DNA from: an uncultured bacterium
GTDB lineage: Bacteria; Cyanobacteriota; Vampirovibrionia; Gastranaerophilales; Gastranaerophilaceae
Assembly: GCA_949292175.1 (NCBI GenBank)
Contig: CASEYJ010000017.1
Span: 186,001 to 250,000, forward strand
Length of the DNA stretch: 64,000 bases
Direction of reading: 5' to 3'
The position numbers and the translations under genes were made by a program. Each line of letters begins with the position of its first letter. Within the stretch, counting starts at the first letter, position 1. Below the pieces are notes generated by a model, which saw nothing but the letters and a program-made list of their open reading frames with translations, ran no database searches and had not been told where the DNA came from. Shown in pieces: positions 47,139 to 55,933 of the stretch.

Positions 47139-47714
47139 ATGACAATTAGAAATATACTAAAATACGGTACAGAATCATTAAGAGAACCATCAAAAGAAGT
47201 TCACAAAGTATCAAAAAAAATTACAGATTTAGTTAACGATTTGTTAGAAACAATGTACGCTAAAAACGGTGTAGGACTTGCAGCTCCGCAAATCGGTGTA
47301 AATTACAGAGTTTTTGTAATAGACGTATCGTCAAATGACGAACCTCTTAAACCGATGGTGTTCATTAACCCAAAAATAATTAAAAAATCAGGTGCAGTAA
47401 TAAGTAACGAAGGTTGTTTAAGTTTCCCTGAAGCTTATACAGACGTTAGAAGATATAAAAACGTTACGGTAAAAGCACTTGATATTAATGGACATCCATT
47501 TATATTGGAAGCAAAAGACGGCAGTTTATTAGCTAGGGCTATACAACACGAATTTGACCACTTAAACGGGATATTGTTTATCGACCACTGCGTAAACCGC
47601 TTTGAAGCAGACAACGTACTAAAGAAATTTGACCTACCGCCGGTTGATGTAGACAAACTCATCGATGAACCGGAATTAAAAGAAGAGTTGGAGGCTGAAC
47701 AAAAGAATGATTAA
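47139..47714 (+). CDS. def: Peptide deformylase
   Basis: Removes the formyl group from new N-termini. Motif 1 is GVGLAAPQIG (45-54), motif 2 EGCLS with metal ligand Cys93, motif 3 QHEFDH with His137, Glu138 and His141. 191 residues, with a short acidic C-terminal tail. It overlaps fmt by eight bases; the pair add and remove formyl-methionine. Confidence 0.95.
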   Translation: MTIRNILKYGTESLREPSKEVHKVSKKITDLVNDLLETMYAKNGVGLAAPQIGVNYRVFVIDVSSNDEPLKPMVFINPKIIKKSGAVISNEGCLSFPEAYTDVRRYKNVTVKALDINGHPFILEAKDGSLLARAIQHEFDHLNGILFIDHCVNRFEADNVLKKFDLPPVDVDKLIDEPELKEELEAEQKND

Positions 47715-48618
47715 AGTTGTATTTTTCGGGACCCCTAAAATAGCACTAAAATCTTTGGAATATCTTTATAATTCGGACAAAATCGAAATTACCGGGGTTG
47801 TGACTCAACCAGACAAGCCTGCTGGTAGAGGCCACAAGCTCACTATGTCACCGATAAAAGAATTTGCTTTAGCAAATAATATTCCGGTATTCCAGCCAAA
47901 ATCAATAAGAAAAGAACCCGATATACAACAAAAATTAAAAGAACTGAATCCTGACTTTTTTGTAACATTTGCATTTGGTCAAATATTGTCACAAGAAGTT
48001 CTTGATATACCAAAGTTTGAAACAATTAACCTCCACGCATCACTACTACCTCGCTACCGTGGAGCAAACCCTATTCAACGTGCAATCATCAACGGCGATA
48101 AAGAAACAGGGATCTGTACGATGATTACGGAACTTGGCTTAGATTGCGGAGATGTATGTAGAAAAGTTGTCATTCCAATATCAGAAGAAATGAATTGCGA
48201 AGAACTATTTGAAGAAATAAGCACACTATCGCCAAAACTAATTGAAGAAACATTGGTTGGTTTAGTTGATAGAACAATAACACCAACTCCACAATGTGAA
48301 GATGGTGTTTGCATGGCAAACAAACTAACAAAAGAAGAAACCGTAATAGATTGGCATAAACCGGCAAGAGAAATCCATAACCTTGTCCGCGGAATATACA
48401 AATTCCCATCAGCATCATTTACGCACAACGGAAAAAATATTAAGGTTATGAAATCAAAAGTTTGCGAAGGAACAGGAAATGCCGGAGAGTTTGTAGAAGT
48501 ATGTAAGAACGGTATAAAAGTAGCCTGTGGAACAGATTGCTTACTCTTAGAAAGAGTAAAGCCTGAAGGCAAGGGTGAAATGAATGCCAGAGATTGGTAC
48601 AACGGGTTAAAAAAATGA
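47707..48618 (+). CDS. fmt: Methionyl-tRNA formyltransferase
   Basis: Formylates initiator Met-tRNA. It opens MIKVVFFGTPKIALKSLEYL and carries the active-site line INLHASLLPRYRGANP plus the C-terminal tRNA-binding domain. 303 residues. It overlaps def and ends with TGA inside the ATG of aroH (ATGA), so translation is coupled. The TGA here is a genuine stop, relevant to the calpain question. Confidence 0.95.
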   Translation: MIKVVFFGTPKIALKSLEYLYNSDKIEITGVVTQPDKPAGRGHKLTMSPIKEFALANNIPVFQPKSIRKEPDIQQKLKELNPDFFVTFAFGQILSQEVLDIPKFETINLHASLLPRYRGANPIQRAIINGDKETGICTMITELGLDCGDVCRKVVIPISEEMNCEELFEEISTLSPKLIEETLVGLVDRTITPTPQCEDGVCMANKLTKEETVIDWHKPAREIHNLVRGIYKFPSASFTHNGKNIKVMKSKVCEGTGNAGEFVEVCKNGIKVACGTDCLLLERVKPEGKGEMNARDWYNGLKK

Positions 48619-48965
48619 TAACAAAAGGTATTAGAGGCGCTATCACTGTTGAAGAGAACTCAAAAGAAGCAATAAAGAGCGCAACAGTAGAGCTTTTGAG
48701 CAGTTTAATCAAAAAAAATAATATAGTTGAAGAAAACATTTCACATGTTATATTCACTCTGACACAAGATCTCAATGCGGAATTTCCTGCAAAATATGCA
48801 AGAACAGAACTTGGATGGAACAAGACAGCAATGATGTGCTTTCATGAGCTGGATGTAGAAGACGCACTTGAAAAATGCCTAAGAGTACTTATTGTTATTA
48901 ACTGTGAAGAGAGCTTCCAACCAGAATTTGTTTACTTAAAAGATGCGGCTCGACTCCGCAAGTAA
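48615..48965 (+). CDS. aroH: Chorismate mutase, AroH type
   Basis: Rearranges chorismate to prephenate for Phe/Tyr synthesis. GIRGAITVEENSKEAI at the start and FTLTQDLNAEFPAKYAR in the middle carry the active-site Arg and Glu residues of the trimeric AroH fold. 116 residues when started at the ATG overlapping the fmt stop; an in-frame start at 48594 would lie in fmt. It ends the operon. Confidence 0.92.
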   Translation: MITKGIRGAITVEENSKEAIKSATVELLSSLIKKNNIVEENISHVIFTLTQDLNAEFPAKYARTELGWNKTAMMCFHELDVEDALEKCLRVLIVINCEESFQPEFVYLKDAARLRK

Positions 48966-49299
48966 AATTGTGTCTCTGCACTATTCTAACGGGTTTACAA
49001 ATTTTAATAATGAGTACAATATTAAAAAATGTTTCAAAAAAGATACCAATTTTACTTTTTGTCACAAATAAGATTTACTGGAATAAGATAAAATAAAGAT
49101 TTGAAGAAGTGTATTTTAAAAATATTGATTTTACAACCAATTATCTAAATTTTAAACAAATATTCTTTTAAAAAAATCTAATATATATATACGAATTAAC
49201 AAAATTTTATATAACAAAAATCATTAATAACATTGACAAATTTAGATTAATACTTTATAATTAACAGTGGAACCATTTAATTTAAACGGAGGATTTGAA
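48966..49299. other. AT-rich region upstream of the pilin gene
   Basis: 334 bases, extremely A/T-rich, with runs such as AATATATATATAC upstream of the pilin promoter that could act as an UP element. Apart from the promoter and leader, I see no ORF, hairpin terminator or RNA gene. Confidence 0.6.
49233..49261 (+). promoter_or_regulatory. Perfect-consensus promoter of the pilin gene
   Basis: TTGACA (49233-49238), exactly 17 bases, TATAAT (49256-49261): both hexamers match the sigma-70 consensus in every position. The expected start is about 49268, with GGAGG seven bases before the ATG at 49300. Confidence 0.92.
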
Positions 49300-49965
49300 A
49301 TGATTAAAGGAACTAAGAACGCGTTCACACTTGCAGAAGTGCTTATCACCTTGGGTATCATCGGTGTTGTAGCAGCCATGACAATGCCTACATTGTTGAA
49401 CTCAACTCAAGGTGCACAATATAGAACAGCATACAAAAAAGCATTATCTGTATTGTCACAAGCTGTTGTATTAAACGTAGCTTTGGATGACTATGATTTG
49501 TCACAAGCATCAGCTACTGATGCAACAACTGCAACAGATGGTACATCTGCATCATTGTATAACTTATTTAACAACAGAATGAACGTAGCTAGAGTTTGTG
49601 GACCTGCTGGAGCAGCAAACGGAACTTGTTCAGCATCTGACAAATGGTCTGTTGGTCACGCTAAGTTCGGTGAAGCTACAAACTACACATTCTTCTTTAA
49701 CGATGGTATTGCATTAACATTCAAGACTAACGATGGAGATTGTACTCTTGGAAACGCAACTGGCGTAGCTGAAAAGAAATGTTTAGGTGCTATCGACGTT
49801 AACAGTAAGAAAAACCCTAACAAGATTGTAGCTTGTGATAATGGTACAAGCGGTGATACTTGTAAGGTTACAAACCCAACTGATATTTATCCAGTAGCAT
49901 TGTATGACCAAACAATCGTTCCAAATACAAAAGCTGCACAAGTTGTATTATTTGGTGGTAAGTAA
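49300..49965 (+). CDS. Type IV pilin-like / pseudopilin major subunit
   Basis: The 221 residues start MIKGTKNAFTLAEVLITLGI, the prepilin cleavage and methylation signal, with Glu at +5 of the mature chain. The residue before the cleavage point is Ala instead of the usual Gly. A hydrophobic helix follows to about residue 35, then a Thr/Ala/Asn-rich globular part with six Cys that could form disulfides (C-x-P, GTCSASD, GDCTLG, EKKCLG, VACDNG, DTCKVT). The perfect promoter and strong Shine-Dalgarno imply high expression. gspF at 56480 may belong to the same export machinery. Confidence 0.92.
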   Translation: MIKGTKNAFTLAEVLITLGIIGVVAAMTMPTLLNSTQGAQYRTAYKKALSVLSQAVVLNVALDDYDLSQASATDATTATDGTSASLYNLFNNRMNVARVCGPAGAANGTCSASDKWSVGHAKFGEATNYTFFFNDGIALTFKTNDGDCTLGNATGVAEKKCLGAIDVNSKKNPNKIVACDNGTSGDTCKVTNPTDIYPVALYDQTIVPNTKAAQVVLFGGK

Positions 49966-50000
49966 TCATTTTACTTGTTAATAAGTGAAAGATATCAAAT

Positions 50001-50034
50001 AAACCTGATACATATGTATCAGGTTTATTTTTTG
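50001..50034 (+). terminator. Intrinsic terminator of the pilin gene
   Basis: AAACCTGATACAT/ATGTATCAGGTTT forms a 13-bp perfect stem followed by ATTTTTT. Confidence 0.92.
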
Positions 50035-50109
50035 CTAAAAAATAAGCAACAAGTGGGGCTGTTTTTAGAAAAATATTCATGCTACCATAGACACAAAAAG
50101 AGGTAACAT

Positions 50110-51423
50110 ATGAAAAAAATTGCTTTAATAAACCACGGCTGTGCCAAAAACCTTGTAGACTCTGAACTTATGTTAGGATTACTTGCTCAAAACGGCTATG
50201 AAATAACACTTGACGAAAATGATGCAGATCTAATAATTGTTAACACCTGCTCATTTATTCACGATGCTGAAAAAGAGTCAGTACAGTCCATACTGCAACT
50301 AGTAGAAAGCGGAAAAAAAGTAATAGTAACAGGTTGCCTCCCACAAAAACACAAAGAAGAATTAAAAGAAGCAATCCCGGAAGTTTGCGCTCTGGTTGGA
50401 ACAACAGACTTCAAAGACATAGTAGAGGTTGTAGAAAAAGTTTTAAATGAACAAAACGACGAATATATATCTAAAATTTCAGAAAAACCGGAGTATATTT
50501 ATCCCGAATCAATAAATCGCCAACAAATAACAATGGGGTCTAGCTCTTATATTAAAATTGCAGATGGCTGCAACTACCACTGTGGTTACTGTATTATTCC
50601 GCAACTTAGGGGAGCATACCATTCAAGAACAATGGAAAATATAATAAAAGAAGCTAAAGAGCTAGTTGCAAAAGGAGTCACCGAAATAGACTTAATAGCT
50701 CAAGATACGACAAGTTACGGAATAGACATCTACGGGAAACCGTCACTTGCAAAACTTATTAAAGAACTTAATAATATCGAAGGACTCGGCTGGATAAGAA
50801 TTATGTACGCCTACCCATCTCAAATGACAGACGAACTGATAGACGCGATTGCTAAATGTGATAAAGTTGCAAAATACATAGATATTCCGCTACAACATTA
50901 TAGTAAAAAAGTCCTAGAAGCTATGAGAAGACCTTCGTTTGACTATAAAGAATTAATTTCAAAGTTACGCGATAAAATCCCTGGTGTAAGCATAAGAACT
51001 GCATTTATTGTTGGTTATCCAGGAGAAACAGAAGAAGATTTTAATGAATTATACGAATTTGTAAAATGGGCAAGATTTGACAAAATGGGAGTATTTGAAT
51101 ATTCAAGAGAAAAGAATACAACCTCATATTCAATGGCAAATCAAGTCCCTAAAAAAATAAAACATGAGCGTTTTAAGAGTTTAATGGAACTTCAACAGCA
51201 AATTTCATACGAAATAAACCAATCATATATCGGCAAAACAATTCCTTGTATGGTAGAAAGTTTCACGGATGATGGCGTAATAATAATGCGTTCTGAACAT
51301 GACGCCCCAGAGATTGACGGACTAGTCTACGCAAAAGCAGATAAACCGGTAGTTCCTGGAGACATCGAACAAGTACTAATTAATAATACAGATGAATACG
51401 ACTTGTTTGGAACTATTGTATAA
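50110..51423 (+). CDS. rimO: Ribosomal protein S12 methylthiotransferase (RimO)
   Basis: Radical SAM enzyme with two clusters that methylthiolates Asp88/89 of S12. The N-terminal UPF0004 domain has Cys11 in INHGCAKNLVDSE, then NTCSFI and VTGCLPQK. The radical SAM cluster is in DGCNYHCGYC, and a TRAM-like C-terminal domain follows. IAQDTTSYGIDIYG is the RimO, not MiaB, form. 437 residues. It lacks a convincing intrinsic terminator; the hairpin behind it carries its U-run on the other strand. Confidence 0.94.
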   Translation: MKKIALINHGCAKNLVDSELMLGLLAQNGYEITLDENDADLIIVNTCSFIHDAEKESVQSILQLVESGKKVIVTGCLPQKHKEELKEAIPEVCALVGTTDFKDIVEVVEKVLNEQNDEYISKISEKPEYIYPESINRQQITMGSSSYIKIADGCNYHCGYCIIPQLRGAYHSRTMENIIKEAKELVAKGVTEIDLIAQDTTSYGIDIYGKPSLAKLIKELNNIEGLGWIRIMYAYPSQMTDELIDAIAKCDKVAKYIDIPLQHYSKKVLEAMRRPSFDYKELISKLRDKIPGVSIRTAFIVGYPGETEEDFNELYEFVKWARFDKMGVFEYSREKNTTSYSMANQVPKKIKHERFKSLMELQQQISYEINQSYIGKTIPCMVESFTDDGVIIMRSEHDAPEIDGLVYAKADKPVVPGDIEQVLINNTDEYDLFGTIV

Positions 51424-51454
51424 CTTTTCTTGCTAACATCTAAAAATTCTACGC

Positions 51455-51600
51455 AAAAAAAAACTCTATCTGAAGATAGAGTTCGGAATCTTTTACAATT
51501 CCTCGTGTGTAGAAGGTTAGTGTGTAGTAGGTAGTGTAAATAGTGTGTGTGTTTATATCTCGTGTTTATTCAATTCGTTATTGCTTACATATAAATAAAG
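51455..51600 (-). ncRNA. Candidate minus-strand small RNA, CA-rich and nearly G-free
   Basis: The hairpin AACTCTATC-TTCA-GATAGAGTT is followed by nine U only on the minus strand, so it ends a minus-strand transcript, although no minus-strand gene lies upstream. The preceding RNA contains about 45 bases with no G (repeats of CTACACAC and ACACACAC on the minus strand) followed by a small GGAAT/ATTCC hairpin. Its start is uncertain; TATACT and TATAAA boxes lie upstream. No known family was recognised. Confidence 0.55.
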
Positions 51601-51639
51601 TATTTTTGTAGTATATAATTGCTATATCTTATGTATTTC

Positions 51640-51654
51640 GTTACAAAACGTAAC
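51640..51654. promoter_or_regulatory. Inverted repeat upstream of glnA
   Basis: GTTAC-AAAAC-GTAAC, a perfect five-base dyad about 170 bases upstream of the glnA -35. It could be a regulator site; no match to a known box was recognised. Confidence 0.35.
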
Positions 51655-51823
51655 ATTAATATCTATAAAAAATTTGAGAAAACAAGTGCAAAAGTCCTAT
51701 ACATAAGGCAAAAACGCATATAAAAAACATGAAAATTATCAAATAAATTCAATAATTAAATAAACAAACAGCGTCAAGAAACAAATAAATAACTTACTTT
51801 ATCTAATCTTTACATTACGACTA

Positions 51824-51852
51824 TTGACCTTTTTCGAAAAAAGTATTCTAAT
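51824..51852 (+). promoter_or_regulatory. Promoter of glnA with palindromic spacer
   Basis: TTGACC (51824-51829), 17 bases and TCTAAT (51847-51852). The spacer contains the palindrome TTTTTCGAAAAA, which could be an operator. The leader is about 40 bases with AGAGGA before the ATG. Confidence 0.75.
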
Positions 51853-51900
51853 AGAAAAATAAATAAACACAGTGAAGATACTAAACGAAAGAGGACTATT

Positions 51901-53265
51901 ATGAAAGAATTCACACACATGCGACTGGACAACAAACAATTTAGTGATGAAGAGATTAAGAAATTAATCAAAGAGTATCATATCAAATTTATCAAACTTC
52001 AGTTTGTTGATATTAATGGTCAGGTAAAAAATATCGCAATACCATCTGAACACATCGATAAAATATTAGAAAATGAAATTATGTTGGATGGCTCATCAAT
52101 AAAAGGATTTCGTAGTATAGAAACCTCTGATATGTTCTTCCACCCTGATAAAAATACCTTCCAAATATTACCTTGGAGAGGACAAGGCAATGTAAATTCG
52201 GCAAGATTAATTTGTGACATATACAATGCTGACGGAACACCTTTTGAAGGTTGTCCAAGGTGTAATTTAAAAAGAGTTATGGCCGAAGCTGAAAAAATGG
52301 GATTTTCTATGAACATGGGACCGGAAGCTGAATTCTTTTTATTCTCAAGAGATAGTGACGGAAAAGTAACAACAGCAACCCAAGATAGAGCTGGTTACTA
52401 CGATGTAGGTCCTGAAGACTTAGGAGAAGACGTAAGAACAGAAATAGTCTTAACACTCCAGGAGATGGGATTTGATATTGAAGCTTCTCACCACGAAGTC
52501 GCAGATGGGCAACACGAAGTTGATTTTAGATATGCGGATATTCTAACAACCGCAGACAATGTTGCAACATTTAAAATTGCTGTAAAAGCAATAGCGGCAA
52601 AACATAACTTGCACGCAACATTTATGCCAAAACCTATATATGGAATCAATGGATCAGGTATGCACTGTAACGTATCATTATTCAAAGATGGCAAAAATGC
52701 ATTCTACGATCCAAAAGGAGAATACGAACTTTCAGACACTGCAAAATATGCAATAGGCGGAATGTTGAAGCACGTAAAAAGTATTACAGCGATCTTAAAC
52801 CCAACTGTAAACAGCTATAAAAGACTAGTTCCTGGGTATGAAGCACCGGTTTACTTAGCTTGGTCACTTGCAAATAGAAGTGCTCTTCTAAGAGTTCCTG
52901 CCAAACGTGGTAATTCTACCAGAGTGGAACTTCGTTCTCCGGATCCGGCTTGTAACCCATATCTTGCATTTGCTGCAATACTTGAAGCTTGCTTGGATGG
53001 CGTTAGAAACAAAATTGAGCCGCCAGCTCCAGTAGAAAGCAATATTTACAAACTCACAACCAAAGAACGCAAAAAACAGAGAATAGATTCTCTTCCAGGT
53101 TCGTTGGCCGAAGCATTGGAATCTCTTGACAAATCACTTGTCGGAAGAGCCGCACTCGGAGAACACGCATTCAATGAATTTATGTCAGCAAAAAGAAAAG
53201 AATGGGATTCATTTAGAACATACGTATCTCAGTGGGAAATTGACAGATACCTTGAAAGATACTAA
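51901..53265 (+). CDS. glnA: Glutamine synthetase type I
   Basis: ATP-dependent joining of ammonia to glutamate. 454 residues. Landmarks are VDINGQVKNIAIP near the N-terminus, GPEAEFFLF, ASHHEVADGQHEVDFRY, NGSGMHCNVSLF and RVPAKRGNSTRVELRSPDPA. The Tyr adenylylation loop of the long bacterial GSI-beta form was not seen, so regulation is more like the GSI-alpha type (about 450 residues). It is monocistronic, with a terminator behind it and a long upstream region. Confidence 0.96.
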   Translation: MKEFTHMRLDNKQFSDEEIKKLIKEYHIKFIKLQFVDINGQVKNIAIPSEHIDKILENEIMLDGSSIKGFRSIETSDMFFHPDKNTFQILPWRGQGNVNSARLICDIYNADGTPFEGCPRCNLKRVMAEAEKMGFSMNMGPEAEFFLFSRDSDGKVTTATQDRAGYYDVGPEDLGEDVRTEIVLTLQEMGFDIEASHHEVADGQHEVDFRYADILTTADNVATFKIAVKAIAAKHNLHATFMPKPIYGINGSGMHCNVSLFKDGKNAFYDPKGEYELSDTAKYAIGGMLKHVKSITAILNPTVNSYKRLVPGYEAPVYLAWSLANRSALLRVPAKRGNSTRVELRSPDPACNPYLAFAAILEACLDGVRNKIEPPAPVESNIYKLTTKERKKQRIDSLPGSLAEALESLDKSLVGRAALGEHAFNEFMSAKRKEWDSFRTYVSQWEIDRYLERY

Positions 53266-53288
53266 ACAAAGAGATTAATTCTACATAC

Positions 53289-53322
53289 AAAAAAAGGAGG
53301 AATTATTATTCCTCCTTTTTAA
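53289..53322. terminator. Bidirectional terminator glnA / radical SAM gene
   Basis: AAAAAGGAGGAAT and ATTCCTCCTTTTT with a TATT loop. It lies after glnA and overlaps the last codons of the convergent radical SAM gene (stop at 53306). Confidence 0.9.
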
Positions 53323-54634
53323 ATCTTGCAACTTTTTCATATGGCGTAGGCTTTATCGGTTTAGAAACAGGATGGTCAAATTTTAATTTTATGTCAGTTC
53401 TGCATAATTCAAAATCATCACCTGCATAAACTGTACCATCAGTATCAATTATTAACGCAGTCTTTCTGGTTGCGGCATCTTTGAACTCTTTATCTGATAA
53501 TTCATCCATAATTCTAGGAAAAATACTCTCTGATTGATAATTCTTGAACGAATTATCACGACCACTTGCAACTACACCTGCGGTCGACACTAAGAAAGCT
53601 CCTACAAGATCCTCATAACTTTCTGGGTTTTCCTCCAACTCATCGGCATATTTTTCTCTATATGCATCAAGAATATCATACTTAAGTTCTTTCATATCAA
53701 AAGCACGGAATCCATCATACTCGTCACCAGGAGTGCTATCAGGATATGCTCTACAAATAATACCGAATTTAGGATTATACAACAATGGAGAAAATGTATG
53801 AAGAGTATTTACAGCCATTTCAATATATTTTGATTTTAAATAATCTGCATTCTTTATATTTCCAACTCTTCTTTGCATTACAGATTGATTATATATACCC
53901 TCAAAAGGATTTAAAGAAATACAAATTTGACTTACTTCTTCTGAATTTTCAAAGTTAGAATAATATTTTACCAACCTGTCCATACGATCTTGAATATCTC
54001 TTTTCTTAGGATTCCAACCCGCAGTATCAAAGATCCCTGGCTTTTTGAGTATATCATAAGCTAGCTTATTCAATTCAGGAAACTCATGAACTTTATTATT
54101 TTTATCTAATAGATAAATTTCACTGCCATCAGAATCATAAAAAAGGGTTAAATCTTCCCCCCAGTGATTCTCAAATTTATAATTCATACGCTTTGACATC
54201 TTTGCCAAATCTTTGAATACATTAGCAAAATCCTCGTACTTCAACCGCACAATTGGCGCCTTAGCATCCAAAAAGCAATAGCTACAATTGTGGTAACAAC
54301 CTCTCACAACAGGAAAAGACACTCTATCCTCATCAAAAGCATCAAACAAAAAGGTAATCTGGTGCATATCTAAATTTTCCAGCGTTCGCAAACCATTTTG
54401 TAAGCCCTCAATATTATCCAAATTATCTGCGGCCCTGAGACCGTGATTTTCAAGAAGCCTCATATTCCTGAGCGCCATTTTAAAATTATCTAATTTATCA
54501 TTAGATTTCCCGGAAAAGCTAACCGTATCAGTTTGGCTATACGAAATATTCTGATGATATAACCTCGTGGGATAAACATTTGAATTAAACTGCAATTTAA
54601 CATTGCTAAAATTACTAATCTTTGGAACTTGCAT
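53306..54634 (-). CDS. Uncharacterised radical SAM protein
   Basis: The ATG at 54634 is preferred to a TTG six codons upstream. 442 residues. An N-terminal 45-residue leader (ISNFSNVKLQF ... DTVSFSGKS) precedes the core. The cluster motif is RGCYHNCSYCF (CxxxCxxC). A late GTVYAGDDFELC could help bind an auxiliary group, but a full SPASM set is not obvious. It is third in a PadR-DUF512-radical SAM operon, 33 bases after the DUF512 gene. The product is unknown. Confidence 0.82.
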   Translation of the reverse strand: MQVPKISNFSNVKLQFNSNVYPTRLYHQNISYSQTDTVSFSGKSNDKLDNFKMALRNMRLLENHGLRAADNLDNIEGLQNGLRTLENLDMHQITFLFDAFDEDRVSFPVVRGCYHNCSYCFLDAKAPIVRLKYEDFANVFKDLAKMSKRMNYKFENHWGEDLTLFYDSDGSEIYLLDKNNKVHEFPELNKLAYDILKKPGIFDTAGWNPKKRDIQDRMDRLVKYYSNFENSEEVSQICISLNPFEGIYNQSVMQRRVGNIKNADYLKSKYIEMAVNTLHTFSPLLYNPKFGIICRAYPDSTPGDEYDGFRAFDMKELKYDILDAYREKYADELEENPESYEDLVGAFLVSTAGVVASGRDNSFKNYQSESIFPRIMDELSDKEFKDAATRKTALIIDTDGTVYAGDDFELCRTDIKLKFDHPVSKPIKPTPYEKVARFKKEE

Positions 54635-54667
54635 ATAAGTTACAAAAAACAAACAAAACTTTTTTTG

Positions 54668-55933
54668 CTATATCTCATAAAGATAATCAACAAATTCTTT
54701 CATCGAATAAATATTCTGAACAACAAAAAAGTCTTTTTTTGTTTCTTGCTTCACAAAATCAAGATTCTTACCATCTAAGAAATCCTCACTATAAGGTCTT
54801 AACATTATAGAAGGAATAACAACAACATCTCCAACTTGATCCTTAACCGTTCTTATTAAATCATCAGTTGTAATAAGTCCGGCAACAGTAATATCTTCTC
54901 CCCAATATTCAGATTTTACGGGAAGCACCTCAACAGTAAGGTTTTTAATTTTATTCAACTTTTCACAAATCTTACTAATAGCCCCGGAAGCAGCATATGA
55001 AGTTGCAAAAAGAATTTTTTGCGGCTTAGAAATTTTACTCGGAAATTTTAACTTTTTAAAATCATCCAACAAAAGCCTAATTGCCCCAACTCCATCTTCC
55101 AGTTGAACAAAATTTCCATAATACTTAGAAGGTGGAATTTCTTTTTCTGCTAACAAAAAGAACTCATCTGAACAACAGACTTTTTTATACTTAGACGCTA
55201 TTTCTATTGTCTTAATAGCACATTCTTTGTCGACTTGCCTCAATTTTTCATTTCTAAACTGCGTAATCCCAACAGGAACAATAGCAACCGAAAGAACTGT
55301 ACTCTTAAGTTCAGCAAGATCAGATAAAGTTCTCTCAAGTTCATCACCATCATTTAACCCTGGACACAAAACAATCTGTGCGTGGAACGGTATTTTATTC
55401 TTTCTAAACCACTTTAAATTTTCTAACGCTTTACCCGCATTAGGATTTCTCAACATTTTATTTCGCAATTGCGGATTGGTCGTATGAACAGACACATAAA
55501 ACGGCCCCAAATGCATTTTTTTAATGCGTTCTTTATCTTTTTCAGTCAAATTTGTAAGTGTTATGTACGTTCCTTGCAAATATGAAAGTCTATAATCATC
55601 ATCTTTCACATACAAGGTTTCACGAAGCCCTTTAGGTTGTTGATCAACGAAACAGAAAATACAATGATTTAGGCAAGGCTTAACTCTGTCAAAAACTGCA
55701 CTTTCAAAAACAATCCCTAAATCTTCATCATAATCTTTCTCAAGTTCAATGACTTCAATCTCACCAGAAGCCTTTTTAACTTCAAGAGTCAAAAAATCAG
55801 ACTTACAGTAGAAATTATAATCAATCATATCGAGCATTTTATTATCATCAATTGAAACAATCTCATCACCCGGCTCAATCTCTAATTCCTGAGCAATCGA
55901 ACCCTCAATGACCTTATTAACTATTGCGCTCAT
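54668..55933 (-). CDS. DUF512-family PDZ/radical-SAM-like iron-sulfur protein
   Basis: A PDZ-like N-terminal domain (VNKVIEGSIAQELEIEPGDE) is followed by a radical SAM-type cluster motif CLNHCIFCFVDQQPKGLR, and by the DUF512 C-terminal domain (LLAEKEIPPSKYYGNFVQLE). The family is known from cyanobacteria and clostridia as a putative FeS oxidoreductase with unknown substrate. The ATG at 55933 lies inside the end of the padR gene, giving 421 residues. The call is firm at family level. Confidence 0.9.
   Translation of the reverse strand: MSAIVNKVIEGSIAQELEIEPGDEIVSIDDNKMLDMIDYNFYCKSDFLTLEVKKASGEIEVIELEKDYDEDLGIVFESAVFDRVKPCLNHCIFCFVDQQPKGLRETLYVKDDDYRLSYLQGTYITLTNLTEKDKERIKKMHLGPFYVSVHTTNPQLRNKMLRNPNAGKALENLKWFRKNKIPFHAQIVLCPGLNDGDELERTLSDLAELKSTVLSVAIVPVGITQFRNEKLRQVDKECAIKTIEIASKYKKVCCSDEFFLLAEKEIPPSKYYGNFVQLEDGVGAIRLLLDDFKKLKFPSKISKPQKILFATSYAASGAISKICEKLNKIKNLTVEVLPVKSEYWGEDITVAGLITTDDLIRTVKDQVGDVVVIPSIMLRPYSEDFLDGKNLDFVKQETKKDFFVVQNIYSMKEFVDYLYEI

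Larger units (their letters stand above)
51424..51900. other. Long intergenic region between rimO and glnA
   Basis: 477 bases holding a minus-strand terminator and CA-rich small RNA candidate (51455-51600), an inverted repeat GTTAC-N5-GTAAC at 51640-51654, and the glnA promoter at 51824-51852. No ORF is credible. No NtcA-type GTA-N8-TAC site was found next to the promoter. Confidence 0.6.

Noticed and set aside
51461..51483. Hairpin behind rimO as the rimO terminator
   Set aside because: The U-run follows only on the minus strand; on the plus strand the stem is followed by CGGAATC.
51505..51560. GT-rich stretch as a simple microsatellite
   Set aside because: The units are irregular (GTGTGTAG, GTGTAGTAGG, GTGTGTGTG) and the stretch precedes a minus-strand terminator, so a transcribed CA-rich RNA is the better reading.
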